A DNA stretch of 64,000 nt from Gonatopus flavifemur (Eukaryota > Arthropoda > Insecta > Hymenoptera > Dryinidae), in the NCBI GenBank assembly GCA_018340375.1, contig JAFFJZ010000069.1:62001-126000 (forward strand). The letters are read 5' to 3'. The notes under the pieces were generated by a model. That model was not told the origin of the DNA, ran no database searches, and worked only from the letters and a program-made list of their open reading frames with translations. Within the stretch, counting starts at the first letter, position 1; the number at the start of each line of letters is the position of its first letter. Positions 24,030 through 35,346 of the stretch are shown here, piece after piece. The translations under genes were made by a program, and so were the position numbers.

Positions 24030-25123
24030 CAGCCAACCAAAGTTGATAAATAACTGGTCAATTATTACTCAATGAGATTAGGTGGGATTGATCAATGATT
24101 GTCCATTTTTGTGTCCGCATTGGCGACCAATAATTGATCAATTTCAGTGGAGCATTGGATTTCCCAATTGCAGGGCGATCTTTGGTCAATGGCATGGGCA
24201 TAGGTGCTGCCATCAGCTGTGAACTAATGTGGCCCATAATTTGGCAATCATCGGACAATTATTTTGGTTCGAGAATGATCGAAAATTGACCGATAACTCG
24301 TTATTGATTGATATATACTATGAAACTTTGAGTCACTTCAAAATACTAATATAATACCTTCAGTGTGAACGAATTTTTTTCGAATTTGTTGAACATGTGT
24401 TTTTAATTTTTTCATTTCAAAACTGTGATGGCGACACTGTGGAACTGAATCTGTTCATTTAACATTATAATATATAATTATCCACAATTTGCGTGTTGCT
24501 AATTCAAATAGAAATTATAACCCGAAACCACACTTTTTGATTGGAATGGAGTTCAATCGGTTCACTCAGTTATAATAATAATAGGAATTTGCATCCATAC
24601 TCCGAAATTGAAATTCGAACCGAAATTGAAGTTATGAATAACCTCAATTCATCGCGACAATTTTACCGCGCCACGAATAATATAAAATTCGACAAGTTGC
24701 GATCACTGATACTACGGAGATGAATGAATCGATAAATCACAACAATTTTTTGTAATAAACAATACATAATGAATAATTCTATCTTATCAACATGACATGA
24801 CCAATGCAAAATTCCATATTACCGATAGAAAATAAATGATGTTTCACATTTCCAGATTTTCGATTATCGACGTATGTTGAATGATCAATTTTTGGTCAAT
24901 TCTATGAGCCACGAGATTGATCAATAATTGTCCTGTGCTATGTCCGCATCAGCGACCAACAATTGGCCCTCCAAAAATGATCAATTTTTGATCAATCATT
25001 ATCCAATGAATGGACATGCGCGTAAAGATCCTACATAATTCCCAAATAATCGATCAATTATTAGCGAATGTCATTGGAATCAATCAAATTGACTAATGAT
25101 TGGAACCAATCCACGGTTGGCTG
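24030..25123. mobile_element. 1.1-kb non-autonomous element with CAGCCAACC ends
   Basis: Inverted ends CAGCCAACC are flanked by GTTTCC (24024-24029) and GTTTCT (25124-25129), a likely 6-bp target duplication. It splits the mariner gene between the codons for TVS and HRL. Inside, a block with TGATCAAT and GTCCGCATTGGCGACCAA (24081-24145) is repeated in similar form at 24915-24970. No ORF of substance. Confidence 0.75.
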
Positions 25124-25404
25124 GTTTCTCATCGTTTAAGAGCAATAGGTAAGATTCGGGAAGGAACAAAGTGGGTAACACACTTCCTAACTCAAGAAAA
25201 TAAAAACAGTCGTCTCAACATTTGTGTGAGTCTTTACAACAAGGCACATAGAAAGTCTTTCTTGTGGAAAATCGTGACCGGCGATGAAAAGTGGATTTGT
25301 TTTGATAATCCAGAACGCAAATATCATTGAGTTGACCCCGGCGACCCGACAATATCCATGCCAAAGCGCAATGTTCATTGTAACAAAGTCAGGCTGTGCA
25401 TATG

Positions 25405-25512
25405 CCCAAGTAACACAAGAAGTTCTAAGAATGTGCTTGAACATTCTAAGAATGTCCCAGACCATTCTCAGAATGTACGAGCACATTCTTAGAACTTCTG
25501 GTGTTACTCGGG
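25405..25512. mobile_element. 108-bp hairpin MITE, CCCAAGTAACAC ends
   Basis: The arms are near-perfect inverted copies with CCCAAGTAACAC outside and AAGTTCTAAGAATGTGCT inside, around a loop with two more AACATTCTAAGAATGT-like words. It interrupts the mariner gene just before WWDVTG. Confidence 0.85.
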
Positions 25513-26316
25513 TGGTGGGATGTGACAGGCGTACTGTATTATGAACTCCTCAAACCTGATCAAACAGTCACTGCCGATCGCTATTGTCATCAATTGATGC
25601 AAGTGAATCAAGGAATTGAGAAGAGACGTCCATTTTCTGGCAAAGGAAAACTTCCAGTAAAACTGCTCCATGACAATGCGCGGTCTCATGTGGGTAAACC
25701 GGTCAAGGGTACGTTACTAGCGCTTAGATGGGAAGCTGTATCACACCCGGCGTATTCACCAGACTTAGCCCCACCTGATTATGACTTACTCCGCAAAATG
25801 CAGAACGATTTGTCTGACGTGCGATTCAAAACATTTGAAGAAATGGAAAAATGGGTCACTAAATTTCTCACCTCGCAAGACGGAAGTTTCTTTGTGAAGG
25901 GCATCCGCGAAATACCTGAGAGATGGCTGAAGGTCATTCAGTGCGATGGAGATGATTTCGATGAATAACTGTGTTTTACTTCTTTTTCTATGAATCTGGA
26001 ATTTTTGAAAAACTGTCCTAAAACTTATTTGTACACCTAATAATGAATAGAATCCAATCAATAAATGATGTTTGAATTTATAGAAAATGGCAAGCAGAAT
26101 AAAAAAACTAACCCTCTCATAATTTCAAGTACCGGCAATTATTTTACTGATGCAAAAACCATTGAACGGAAAAAAGTGACGAACGTCACGATGGTACTCT
26201 TCTTCTGAATCGAAAAGACGATTATGCATCCCAAAGTGATTATCCATCATTATACGTGTATTTATAGTTATTTATCATGTTTATTGATTTATTCGTGGTA
26301 TTATATGAATCGATTA

Positions 26317-27327
26317 CACAGGGCAACAAAATTTTGCAAATTTGAGTAACAGAAACTGGTACACACTTTTCCGAAGCATTTGGGTGCGCCGAATCCGAAT
26401 CTGGCTGCAGAATTGCTCCATCACGTGATGTTTCAGAGATATTTCCATTCAAAAGTGTAGAAAACACTGTTTTTCGATATATTTGAGGTTACTGCGAGTC
26501 AGGAGGTAATTTTTTCTCACAAAACTAGTATTCGCCTCTCATAGTATGATTCATTCTCTTTCGAATGCCGTTGAGTGTGCTCGAATATCTGTGTTTTTCA
26601 TTGAGATACGACAATTTGAAATTTGGGTGTTAACCTATTGACTGAATACATGGACATCCAAATTTCAAATTGTCGTATCTCAATGAAAAGAAAAAGATAT
26701 TTCAACAAACTCAACGACATTTGGAAGAAAATATGAGTTATACTTTGGGGTACATCTACTAGTTCTGTGATATTCCAGGTTTTTGAGATATTTCAACCTG
26801 AACTTTGACCTAAAAATCTGAGAAACACTGTTTTTCGACATGCTTGAAGTTACATAAAGCCAAAAAGTGTATTTTTTCCACGAAACCAGTAAATGCATCT
26901 GAAAGTATAAGTCATTTTCTTTCGAATGCCGTTGAGTTTGCTCGATTATCTTTTTTTTTCGTTGAGATACAACAATTTGAAATTTGTGTTCATATATTTA
27001 GTAAATGTGTTGAAACACAATTTTCAAATTGTCGTATCTCAATGAAAAAAAAAGATATTTGAGCAAACTCAACGGCATTCGAAAGAGAATGAATCATACT
27101 GTGAGAGACACCTACTAGTTTTGTGAGAAAAAAATTACCCCTCGACTCACAGTAACCTCAAATATGTCGAAAAACAGTGGTCTTTACACTTTTAAAAGGA
27201 AATATCTCTGAAACCTCACGTGATGGAGCAATTATGCAGCCAGATTCGGATTCAGCGGACCAAAATGCTTCGGAAGAGTATGTACTAGTTTCTGTTACTA
27301 AAATTTGCAAAATTTTGTTGCCCTGTG
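26317..27327. mobile_element. Foldback element with CACAGGGCAAC ends
   Basis: Two long inverted arms, each several hundred bp, begin CACAGGGCAACAAAATTTTG and are flanked by a 3-bp TTA duplication (26314-26316 and 27328-27330). Two smaller hairpins with GAGATACGACAATTTGAAAT lie inside at about 26590-26695 and 26949-27055. CACAG ends with a 3-bp duplication suggest a CACTA-type mobiliser. No transposase is present. Confidence 0.82.
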
Positions 27328-27530
27328 TTATGATATGATCATGTAAACATCACTCTTACGGTGAGGATTTGGTCTGATCACAGTTCATGAAAATTTCATC
27401 AGAACTTTAGCTTGTTTCAACTAGCAATGTAGAAAAATTTCAATTATAGGCCCATTATACACGAAGAGGATATTGGCGTGGTGAATGTAGTCAATTTTTT
27501 TTCCACATTGTTAGAACATCTGTGAACAAA

Positions 27531-27740
27531 ATCAGAGATGAGTTGAAGAGATTGCTAACGAGATATGAAAACCATAGTCCAGTTTCTGATTAGGCGTATC
27601 ACGTTTTCCGTTTATCTCTTCATGCTGGCTGGCTTAGAAGAAAAATTCAACCGATCATATATTTTTCTTCAAAAGAAAAAAACGTGATACGGACCATGAT
27701 TTTAACATTGCGTTAGCAATCTCTGCTATTCATCTCTGAT
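27531..27740. repeat. 210-bp inverted repeat
   Basis: ATCAGAGATGAG with GAGATTGCTAACG at the left end matches the inverted right end at 26 of 30 positions. A CGTGAT/ATCACG pair sits further in. It looks like an old MITE. Confidence 0.6.
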
Positions 27741-28316
27741 AAAATCAAAATATCAGTTTGTGTGATAATTTCAGATATATAAAAATATATTCCAGATGTA
27801 TATACAGGGTGAGGCATTAATCTTGAGACAACGAAATATCTTGGTGGGATCACCTTTTATTGAAAAATGTTTTGTACAAAAGTTGTAGGGTGTCAAAGGG
27901 GCTATCCAACAGTGACCTTGTGAATGTCCTTGATCTCGATCTCCAAGGTCATTTGAAAGTCAAGTTATAAATTTCGAATGGGACCCCCCTATTTGACCCC
28001 GGGAATGAAAAGAGCGGAAAATTTCACGTCGAGATATGACCTTGACCTCAAGGTCGGGGCAATACCAAGATGATTCCAAGGTAAAAAGAAAAGAAATGTT
28101 GTCATACGAGAGGTGTTGTGCAACACGGAGGCTGGAACAGGCAGGACCTTGAAATGACCTTGACCTTCAAGGTCGTTTGGAGGTCACCTTAGAAATTCAA
28201 CGGGTTCGTTATTAAACGAGTTTGTTTTTGTTTTGTTACCGTGGGTCGGGGTGCTTGTTTTCGGTGAGTCTTCTTGCCTCTTACAATTTTGAATCCTTGT
28301 TTTATTTGAAATCAAG

Positions 28317-29206
28317 TTATTTCAACAAATGTCCAAATTGGTGACTTTCAACTTCAATGCACTTATTCATCCGTACTTCAAAAGATCATACACAACTTCG
28401 AAGCATATTAGGTGGTATTTTGGCACAAGCATCCTTGATCCGCTGTATCATGTTTCCTCGAGATGTTGACACTTGTTTGTAAACTTCGCTCTTCGGTAAC
28501 CCCATAAAAAGAAGGCTGGCGAAGTGAGATCTGGCGATCTTGCTGGCAAATTTACTGGACCACTCCTACCGATCCAGCGTGAAGTGTGGACCCACAACCT
28601 AGTCATCAATTATCCCACACCAAACGTTCACAGACCATTGACGTTGATGTCCGACTTGACATAACCAATGTGGATTTTCATTACTCCAGTAGTGCATGTT
28701 ATGCCTATTACCCGTGCCATGGTTGGTAAAAGAGGACTCGTCCAAAAATAGCACTTTAGCAAAGAAATCAGGATCTAATTGGATTTGTTGACGTGCCCAT
28801 TGGCAAAAAATAATTCGGTTTTGAAAATCATCACCATGGAGTTTTTGATGCAATGAAATGTGGTAGGGGTGATATTTTTGTTTTTTCAATATCCTGCATA
28901 CACAACGTTGCGAAATTCCAGAATCATGTTCGATTTCTCGAGTATTGACATGAGGATCAGCATTCACTGCAGCTGATACAGCAACTTCATTATCGAATCC
29001 AGTAACTTTGTTGCGACGGACTCTTTTTCTGTTTCCCACACTTCCCTCCTCCATGAATTGTTTAACGACCCGATAAAAGGATGCTCGAGATCACACGTTG
29101 TTCGGAAAACGTTCAACATAAAGTGTAACAGCGGCATGAACATTCCTGGCACATTCCTATGAAAGAGGATCATTTCTATTCTTTCTTTTACAGGAATGGC
29201 CTCCAT
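28317..29206 (-). pseudogene. M1 transposase, left copy
   Basis: The N-terminus MEAIPVKERIEMILF starts at 29206. A second helix-turn-helix block follows (VNTREIEHDSGISQRCVCRIL), then VLFLDESSFTNHG with the first catalytic Asp and QWSVNVWCGI. The region of the second Asp is deleted near 28600. RWIGRSGPVNLPARSPDLTSPAFF follows with the third Asp changed to Ala. The C-terminus reads KCIEVESHQFGHLLK and ends at 28317. Frameshifts near 29150 and 28500 add to the damage. Confidence 0.85.
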
Positions 29207-29450
29207 TATTGGAAGGAAGTTTTACAGAGACGAAATTCAGAGAGAAATTAGCAGTCAGCAAAAGAAAAGATTAGAGAAATCAGAATACACAAATCACGAT
29301 ATTCATTGACGTGCCGAGTTATGAACCGAAAATATCGAGAGACAGAACGCAATTACACACACCGGTTCGATGTGGTATGTTTGTTTTCATGCCATGCTTT
29401 GAATTCACCGACCTTGCACGACTGTGTTCATGCCCGTGTTTGTGTACATT

Positions 29451-29570
29451 TGGTGTGGAATAATTGATCACAAGGTTGTGAGTGCCCACTTCATTGAAGG
29501 TAACTCAAACCATGGAAAATATCGTGATCTTTTGGAAGACCAACTTCAGCTTTTGCTTGTGGACGTAATG
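29451..29570 (+). pseudogene. M1 transposase, right copy, middle fragment
   Basis: The frame WCGIIDHKVVSAHFIEGN continues to KYRDLLEDQLQLLL on the plus strand. It corresponds to the part just after the WCGI motif of the minus-strand copy, including residues missing there. Confidence 0.75.
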
Positions 29571-30081
29571 TTAGCTGTAAACCAACAAATGTCGTTATAA
29601 GGCAACAAATAGGTGGCTTAGATTGACGCTTATTTAGGCTTTTCCAGAATTTCAATGAGTGCGCTGCCTGAATGCATTCCAAAAACAGGGCACCTACTTT
29701 TCCTCATCTGCTTTCACCTTCATTATTATGTAATCATGGAGACCAACTATCAGAAGAGTATGATTTTCATACGGTTTTAATCAGTTATCCATATACTTTT
29801 TGAACAAATTTCCCAATTTTAGAAATTCCAAGATGGCAGTTTTGATAATTCGATCAGTTATGATTTTTTGAAGTGCCATACTAAAACCTCCATCTTGAAA
29901 TTTCCAAAACTGAGAATTTCTTGCGAGAAGTACATGGAGAACTGGATGAAACCGTATTAGAATGATAGTTTCCTGATAGATCCCTGGCGGAAAAATTTTG
30001 TTGAATTTCGTTCACTTTTGGCACAGCGGGGTTTCAATTAAATTCAACAAAATTCCGTAAACTTGAACGAACTTACGGATC

Positions 30082-30132
30082 AATAAATGCATCGGAGTTG
30101 AAGGTGACCAATTTGAGCAGTTGTTGGAATAA
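30082..30132 (+). pseudogene. M1 transposase, right copy, C-terminus
   Basis: The frame NKCIGVEGDQFEQLLE ends at TAA 30130-30132, immediately inside the right arm. It mirrors NKCIEVESHQFGHLLK at the left arm. Confidence 0.75.
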
Positions 30133-30639
30133 GTTTATTCCAAACAAAAAAAACCATTCAAAACGGTGAGAGGCGAGGGGACTCACCGAAAACAAGCACC
30201 CTGACCCACGGTAACAAGACAAAAACGAACTCGTTTAATTTCTGAGGTGACCTTCAAACGACCTTGAAGGTCAAGGTCATTTCCAGGTCCTGCCTCCGTG
30301 TTGCACAACACCTCTCGTATGACAAAATTTCTTCTCTTTTGACCTTGAAATCACCTTGGTATTGCCCTGACCTTGAGGTCAAGGTCATATCTCAACGTAA
30401 AATTTCCCGCTCTTTTCATTCACGGGGTCAAATATGGGGAGTCCCTTTTGAAATTTCGAACTTGACCTTCAAATGACCTTGGAGATCGAGATCAAGGACA
30501 TTCCCAAGGTCACTGTGAGTTAGCCCCTTTGACACCCTACAACTTTTGTATAAAACATTTTTCAATAAAAGATGATCCCACCGAGATATTTCGTGGTCTC
30601 AAGATAAATGCCTCACCCTGTATATTCCAGACTAGCTGA

Positions 30640-31177
30640 CCCGTCGCGTGTTGCTGCGATTCCGAGAGAAATATAATCCTGAGAAAACTCGATTCGAGAA
30701 ATTATATTTGCATCAGTTTTATTGACATCAGATTTATTTAAATTTTTTTCGATTCTTTTTATCCATTCGAGTGCTTGAGAGTTGTCCAAGTGACAGGCAA
30801 GGGTTTTTCAGCTTTAGTCCGCACACTTGCAGGGATTGTCCTTGCGCTTTATTGATGGTCATTGCGAATGCGAGACGTACTGGAAACTGTAATGGCTTGA
30901 ATTCGAATGGCATATCTGTTGGAATCATCGGAATACGTGTCAACAGCACGTTTTCACTTTTGAATGCGGAGGTGAATTTCCCTTCCGAATTTGAATGTTA
31001 TAAGCAGCCAGGCCTATAACATGTTCAACCCTAAAATGTTATCCCCCCTGTTAAAATTTCTGGTCAGAAACTTTCGCCGAAGTTCATACAACATATTCCC
31101 AAAATCACATCCCCATCGATCAAGTAGTTTCGAAATGCGTAGGGAACATACATAAAGAAAGCATTTATTTTTATATA
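30640..31177 (-). pseudogene. Helitron fragment: Pif1-type helicase C-terminal motif
   Basis: The minus-strand frame at about 30995-30760 reads LLTRIPMIPTDMPFEFK, LQFPVRLAFAMTINKAQGQSL and VCGLKLKNPC. This is the helicase motif V-VI region of Helitron replication proteins. The expected CSRVG block is frameshifted. CTAGCTGACCCG at 30632-30643 resembles a sequence I associate with insect Helitron boundaries. The Rep domain is absent. Confidence 0.75.
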
Positions 31178-31632
31178 TACAGGGTGGTCCATTTGAAGTG
31201 ATATAGTCAAATATCTCGGCAACTAGTGGAGATGGAAAAAAATGTTCCAGATAAAAAGTTTAGGGTTCCAAGGGGGAAGTATGATGCTGACCTTAAAAAA
31301 TCCCTCAGAGGTCATTTTTAAGGTCATACAGCGGTCAAGATGGTTTTTTTGAGAGGGACTACCATTTTTTATCATGGCATGGAAAAGCTGGTTTCAAACC
31401 CCCCACGAAACACTGGTCATGGACCCCTTTCCGCCCATTGGGATGCAAGGTATGGACCGTCGAAGTTATTGATGAACTACTCTTAGCGCTACCTAGGTAC
31501 AAGGACGTGGACGTGGTAATTCTCTATTCCCTCCGGAGTGCTTGATTATTGTGAGTCCCCTTGCCTCTCACATGTGGGGTGCTTGATTATTGTGACTCCC
31601 CTTGCCTCTCACATGCGGGGTGCTTGATGCTG

Positions 31633-31812
31633 TTACAATAATTGCTGGAAGTTACCCCCCTCTGCCTGGATACATGATTCCAGTTTCCGCCGAAAATGTG
31701 TAACCGTCTTCAGGAACACCATCACGGTATGTTGGCACAAACAGTGCAGATGCGACCGATCATGTCCTCCCTCGTTGTTGGTTGGGCCTTGAATACTTCG
31801 TCTTTCAGATGT
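31633..31812 (-). pseudogene. M2 transposase C-terminal fragment at the left arm
   Basis: The frame reads HLKDEVFKAQPTTREDMIGRI, then VCANIP and, after shifts, CIQAEGGNFQQLL with TAA at 31633-31635. It is the C-terminus expected after the SPDFFLWG motif, but it is separated from the main transposase by 1.5 kb. Confidence 0.75.
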
Positions 31813-32089
31813 TATATACCGGGTTTTTCCGAAGGTGAAAGACGAAAAATCTCGTTATATACGTAAAAGAAAATGAAGCACTTTCCCAACCGGAGTGGCT
31901 CGATTGGAAAAGCGAGTGGGTACCCGCTCCTGGTTTTAAGCTCTCGATAAGATATAGATTCTCTTATCTTGCACCCCCAGTGTAGTGGTTAAGGTTAACG
32001 TGAAAGAGATTTAGATGTGGAGGAGTTCGTTTAACAAATACTTTATTCCGTTCAAAGAATATATGGGAAACATGAAACAGATGAGATTT

Positions 32090-32590
32090 TGTTTATAAAC
32101 CTTCCTATGAGAATTCCCGAAAATGATCTGAATGTACAATGAGTAAATCAGATATAATCTTGATTTACAGATATTTCTACAAGAGTTCCCGAAAAGGAAC
32201 TCGTAATGTACAAAGGTGAACAGATATAATTTGATTACGGATGTTTCTACAAGAGTTTTTGGACAAGAAACTCGTAATGTACAATAAATGAAAAACCAAA
32301 TATGTACTTATTACAGATGATTCAACGAGAGTTTTTGAACAGAAAACTCGTAATGTACAAAGATTGAACGTATATAATTTGATTACGGATGTTTCTACGA
32401 GAGTTTTTCGGAAAGAACGTCGTAATGTACAATAAATGAAAAACCAAATATGTACCTATTACAGATGATTCTACGAGAGTTTTCGAAAGTGAACTCGCAA
32501 TGTACAAAGATTGAACGTATATAATTCAATGACGCATGTTTACACGAGAGTTTTTCGAAAAGAAACTCGTAATGTACAATGAATGAAAAA
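32090..32590. repeat. Minisatellite, 71-76 bp units
   Basis: The motif ACTCGTAATGTACAA or a close variant recurs at about 32127, 32201, 32272, 32348, 32420, 32495 and 32567. Two unit types alternate, one with TTGAACGTATATAAT and one with TGAAAAACCAAATATG, giving a higher-order repeat of about 147 bp. Confidence 0.85.
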
Positions 32591-32766
32591 GAAAGAAAAT
32601 TACCTTTGAGTCGTGTATGCCGTGTGTATAGAAGAGGAGGAAGAAAGAACTAATATATTTTCTGCTCTTTTGCTCTTGACTCACCGTGGTGGAAAAGAAG
32701 AGTACACGTTAGGTACTTCTTTCCGAACAAAAAGACACCGATGTGATGGTTGCTTCTGATGGTCCT

Positions 32767-32769
<3 letters not shown>

Positions 32770-32810
<41 letters not shown>
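32770..32810. repeat. TC microsatellite
   Basis: About 20 uninterrupted TC dinucleotides. Confidence 0.95.
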
Positions 32811-32811
<1 letters not shown>

Positions 32812-33313
32812 CGAAGATTGAAGACGCGCTGGTTCACGATTAATTTTTAACGCGATTTGAATGCCAAAATTAATTAATTACACTGAATTCCACTGATTTT
32901 ATTATAACAAAGAAAACTGATTCTATTCGCGAATTTCGGTTGGAGTATAGACTTATCCTACAAAGTCACGTTTCACCAAGTTGCAATCGTGACTAAGGCA
33001 AAAGAAATAATTTGAGAAACGTTCCGTTGGAGAGATTATTGAACATGAATTCCTTACAAAAGACGCCGTGGAACCTTCCAAAGGGACTTGGGTACCGCGA
33101 ACAAAGACAGCGAATCCGCGGGCGTTGGACTTTGGTTCCGCGTTGGTATGTTCCCTCACGGTGCCTCGAGAATATGTATCGATGTGGACATCGATGCGAG
33201 CTCTGACCTAGATTTCTTTCTTCCTGCTCAGCGTTCTGTTTGAGCGTACGTTCATTTCTTACATTCTATGGGTCGATATATGTATATATTTGAACATATA
33301 TTTCGAATAATGT

Positions 33314-34257
33314 TTAGGATCTGACTTCCCTTTGATTTGAGATAGTCCACGTACGGGAATACAGGCGGGAATAGGGATTATGTTCTTCTGTACTCCAGGA
33401 GCGAAATTCATCGTCATGTAACACAGATTTCCCCACAAGAAAAAGTCGGGAGATGTCAAGTCGAGTGAGCGTGGAGGCCACGCGAATGGCCCACCTCATC
33501 CAATCCACCTTCCCGGGAAATGATAATCAAGGTATTCTCTCACGATCAATGCGTAATGGGGTGGCGCTCCATCTAGTTGGACCCACATCCTCTGTCTTGT
33601 TTGTGAATCCAGATCTTCAAGCAAGCCTGGTAAATGCTCAGCCAGAAATGCCAAAAACATGGTGCCGTTCAAAGTGTGGTTGGAAAAATGTGGACTGACT
33701 AAATAGCCATTGACGATCCCGCACCACACATTTACGCTCCAACGATGTTGGGTGTCGATTGCTCGATACCAATGCGGATTAACATCCGACCAGTAATGAG
33801 AGTTGTGTCTATTCAAATGCCCGTACATAGTCGAAGAATTGAGGATCGTCAACCAGCCTTGCTCGTGCCCAGTTGCAGAATCTAATTCGAAGTCTCATGT
33901 CGTTTGGACTGAGAGCTTGAGTTAACGTAATGTGGTATGGTCGATATTTGACATGCTTCGAGATTCTCAAAACAGTAGCCCGGGGTATACCACTTATTCG
34001 TGCCAACGATCTGCTACTGACATGAGGGTCCAAGTGGATAGGGCCCCATATGGTGAGTGCACGGATATCATTCTTTGATCTCGCTGCAATACTCCTCGTC
34101 GAGCCCTCAATTCGAGTCGACGGATGGTCGTGGGGTGTGCGATGCGGCGATCGGGATACCGATCCCGGTAAACTCTTGCAGTTTCGTTGTAATTATTGTG
34201 ACGTGAGTCAAGCACAAGCATCATATCAATACTTTCAGAAGGTGCATAGTGATTCAT
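33314..34257 (-). pseudogene. M2 transposase, main copy
   Basis: The start MNHYAPSESIDMMLVLDS (34257) opens an N-terminal helix-turn-helix (DUF4817-like). MDPHVSSRSLARISGIPRATVLRI follows in another frame, then NSHYWSDVNPHWYRA and WSVNVWCGIVNG. QLDGAPPHYALIVRE carries the second catalytic Asp and SPDFFLWG the third. The segment that should hold the first Asp (FSDES-type) is deleted near 33850. At least two frameshifts are present. Confidence 0.82.
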
Positions 34258-34842
34258 TTTTTCGATTGAATCGAATGGAATGAATTGATCAATGTAGATG
34301 ATTGAATATGCGAAGGAGAAGAACGATTGTGATGGTCTCAGTTTAGAACCAGTGTTTAAATGATCACGTACTTCCGTAATCATCGACATAACCAACCATA
34401 ATAAACAGAAATTCGATGTTTCTGTTTGTTTATGTATTCTTGTTCATCGCTTTTCTCAGAAGATCGGGACTGATTTCAATGCAGATTAGAGTTGATTTCA
34501 TTGGAAAAAAAACGTAAACATAAACAAACAAGAACACTGGGTCTCTGCTTATTATGGTTGGCAGTAATGTGTACGATTTATCACGATTATTGCGTTTCAA
34601 ATCGGATAAATTATTACATTCGATTCAATGAGGGTTATAAATTAGTATCGACTCTCAAAAATTGTTGAAAGATTGCTGGAAACATTGGAAGTATTGACTA
34701 TACCACATAACGTCGATTAGGATGCACATTCGAACGAATACGAAAATCCTTCGAGCTTCCAGAGAACTCACCAAAGAGAGTTACACTGTGAAAAATTTCT
34801 TTGTAGATTTACCAAAAGAATTAGGAAGTTTTTTTTGTGAAT

Positions 34843-34939
34843 GAGGGAGGACATGATCGATCGCATCCGCACTGTTTGTGCCAACATACCAGGATTATGT
34901 ATCCAGGCAGAAGGGGGTAACTTCGAGCAATTATTGTAA
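34843..34939 (+). pseudogene. M2 transposase C-terminal fragment at the right arm
   Basis: On the plus strand, REDMIDRIRTVCANIP is followed directly by CIQAEGGNFEQLL and TAA at 34937-34939. The intervening codons are lost. It mirrors the left-arm fragment and proves the inverted arrangement. Confidence 0.78.
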
Positions 34940-35022
34940 CAGCATCGAGGACCCCTCATGTGAGAGACAAGGGGACTCACGATAATCAAGCACTCCGGAG
35001 GGAACAGAGAACTACCTCGTCC

Positions 35023-35061
35023 CACAGTGTCGCCTTTTGCCAATCTAGCGGGACAAAATTA
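35023..35061 (+). promoter_or_regulatory. Left Transib terminus, heptamer-23-nonamer layout
   Basis: CACAGTG (35023-35029) is identical to the V(D)J consensus heptamer. A 23-bp spacer (35030-35052) is followed by ACAAAATTA (35053-35061), which matches the first six bases of the consensus nonamer ACAAAAACC. This would be the transposase binding and cleavage site. Confidence 0.88.
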
Positions 35062-35346
35062 CAAAATTGATGGAAAGTCATAATAATGTAGTCAAAATTT
35101 ATTTACAATACTTGAAATGATCCTGCTTTATAGAAAAAAGATGTTATCACATATGCTGTATGATAAAAACTATTCATTATCAACAGAACTATCAGAGAAT
35201 GAATTCTCTCCATTTTCTTGCGTTTCTCCTCAGGTTGTTGCAGGAATATTTGGTAGCTGTATCAATTGCAAAACTGCGGGATGAATAGCTGCCGCTCTAT
35301 AGTGTTCTTTGGGTCGTAATGAAGTGATCATTGGATCCGAGCTTAT

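Larger units (their letters stand above)
23740..25968 (+). pseudogene. mariner transposase, split and frameshifted
   Basis: Pieces in order are IRYGFHQGKSV at the start, YKRFKEGDFDVSDRERTGSPVKVDDQELQALRDE and EQLGVTQQTVS up to 24029. After the insert come HRLRAIGKIREGTKWV (about 25127) and VTGDEKWICFDNPERK with the first catalytic Asp. After the second insert come WWDVTGVLYYELLKP, LLHDNARSHVGK (second Asp) and YSPDLAPPDYDLL (third Asp, DD34D spacing). The frame runs to KVIQCDGDDFDE and stops at 25968. Frameshifts near 23830 and 25330 as well as the insertions disable it. Confidence 0.9.
23582..26037 (+). mobile_element. mariner element with two nested insertions
   Basis: Inverted ends GGTGTACAAATAAGTTTTAG (23582 and inverse ending 26037) match over 24 bp and are flanked by TA. 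Removing the two inserts (24030-25123 and 25405-25512) leaves about 1.25 kb, the normal mariner size. Confidence 0.93.
27805..30620. mobile_element. DD41D-type Tc1/mariner element M1, head-to-head dimer
   Basis: Inverted arms of about 450 bp begin CAGGGTGAGGCATT and are flanked by TA. The arms are studded with ACCTTGACCTCAAGGTC-like words. The left half carries a transposase on the minus strand. The right half carries pieces of the same protein on the plus strand, including a second C-terminus next to the right arm. The element thus has two 3' halves facing outwards. Confidence 0.88.
31813..33258. other. Unassigned insert with minisatellite and TC repeat
   Basis: This segment separates the two transposase C-terminal parts. 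It contains the 71-76 bp minisatellite (32090-32590) and a TC microsatellite. No gene or clear ends were identified; an LTR-type origin is possible but unsupported. Confidence 0.4.

Noticed and set aside
31813..33258. LTR retrotransposon or solo LTR
   Set aside because: No matching long terminal repeats, primer-binding site or gag/pol similarity could be seen.
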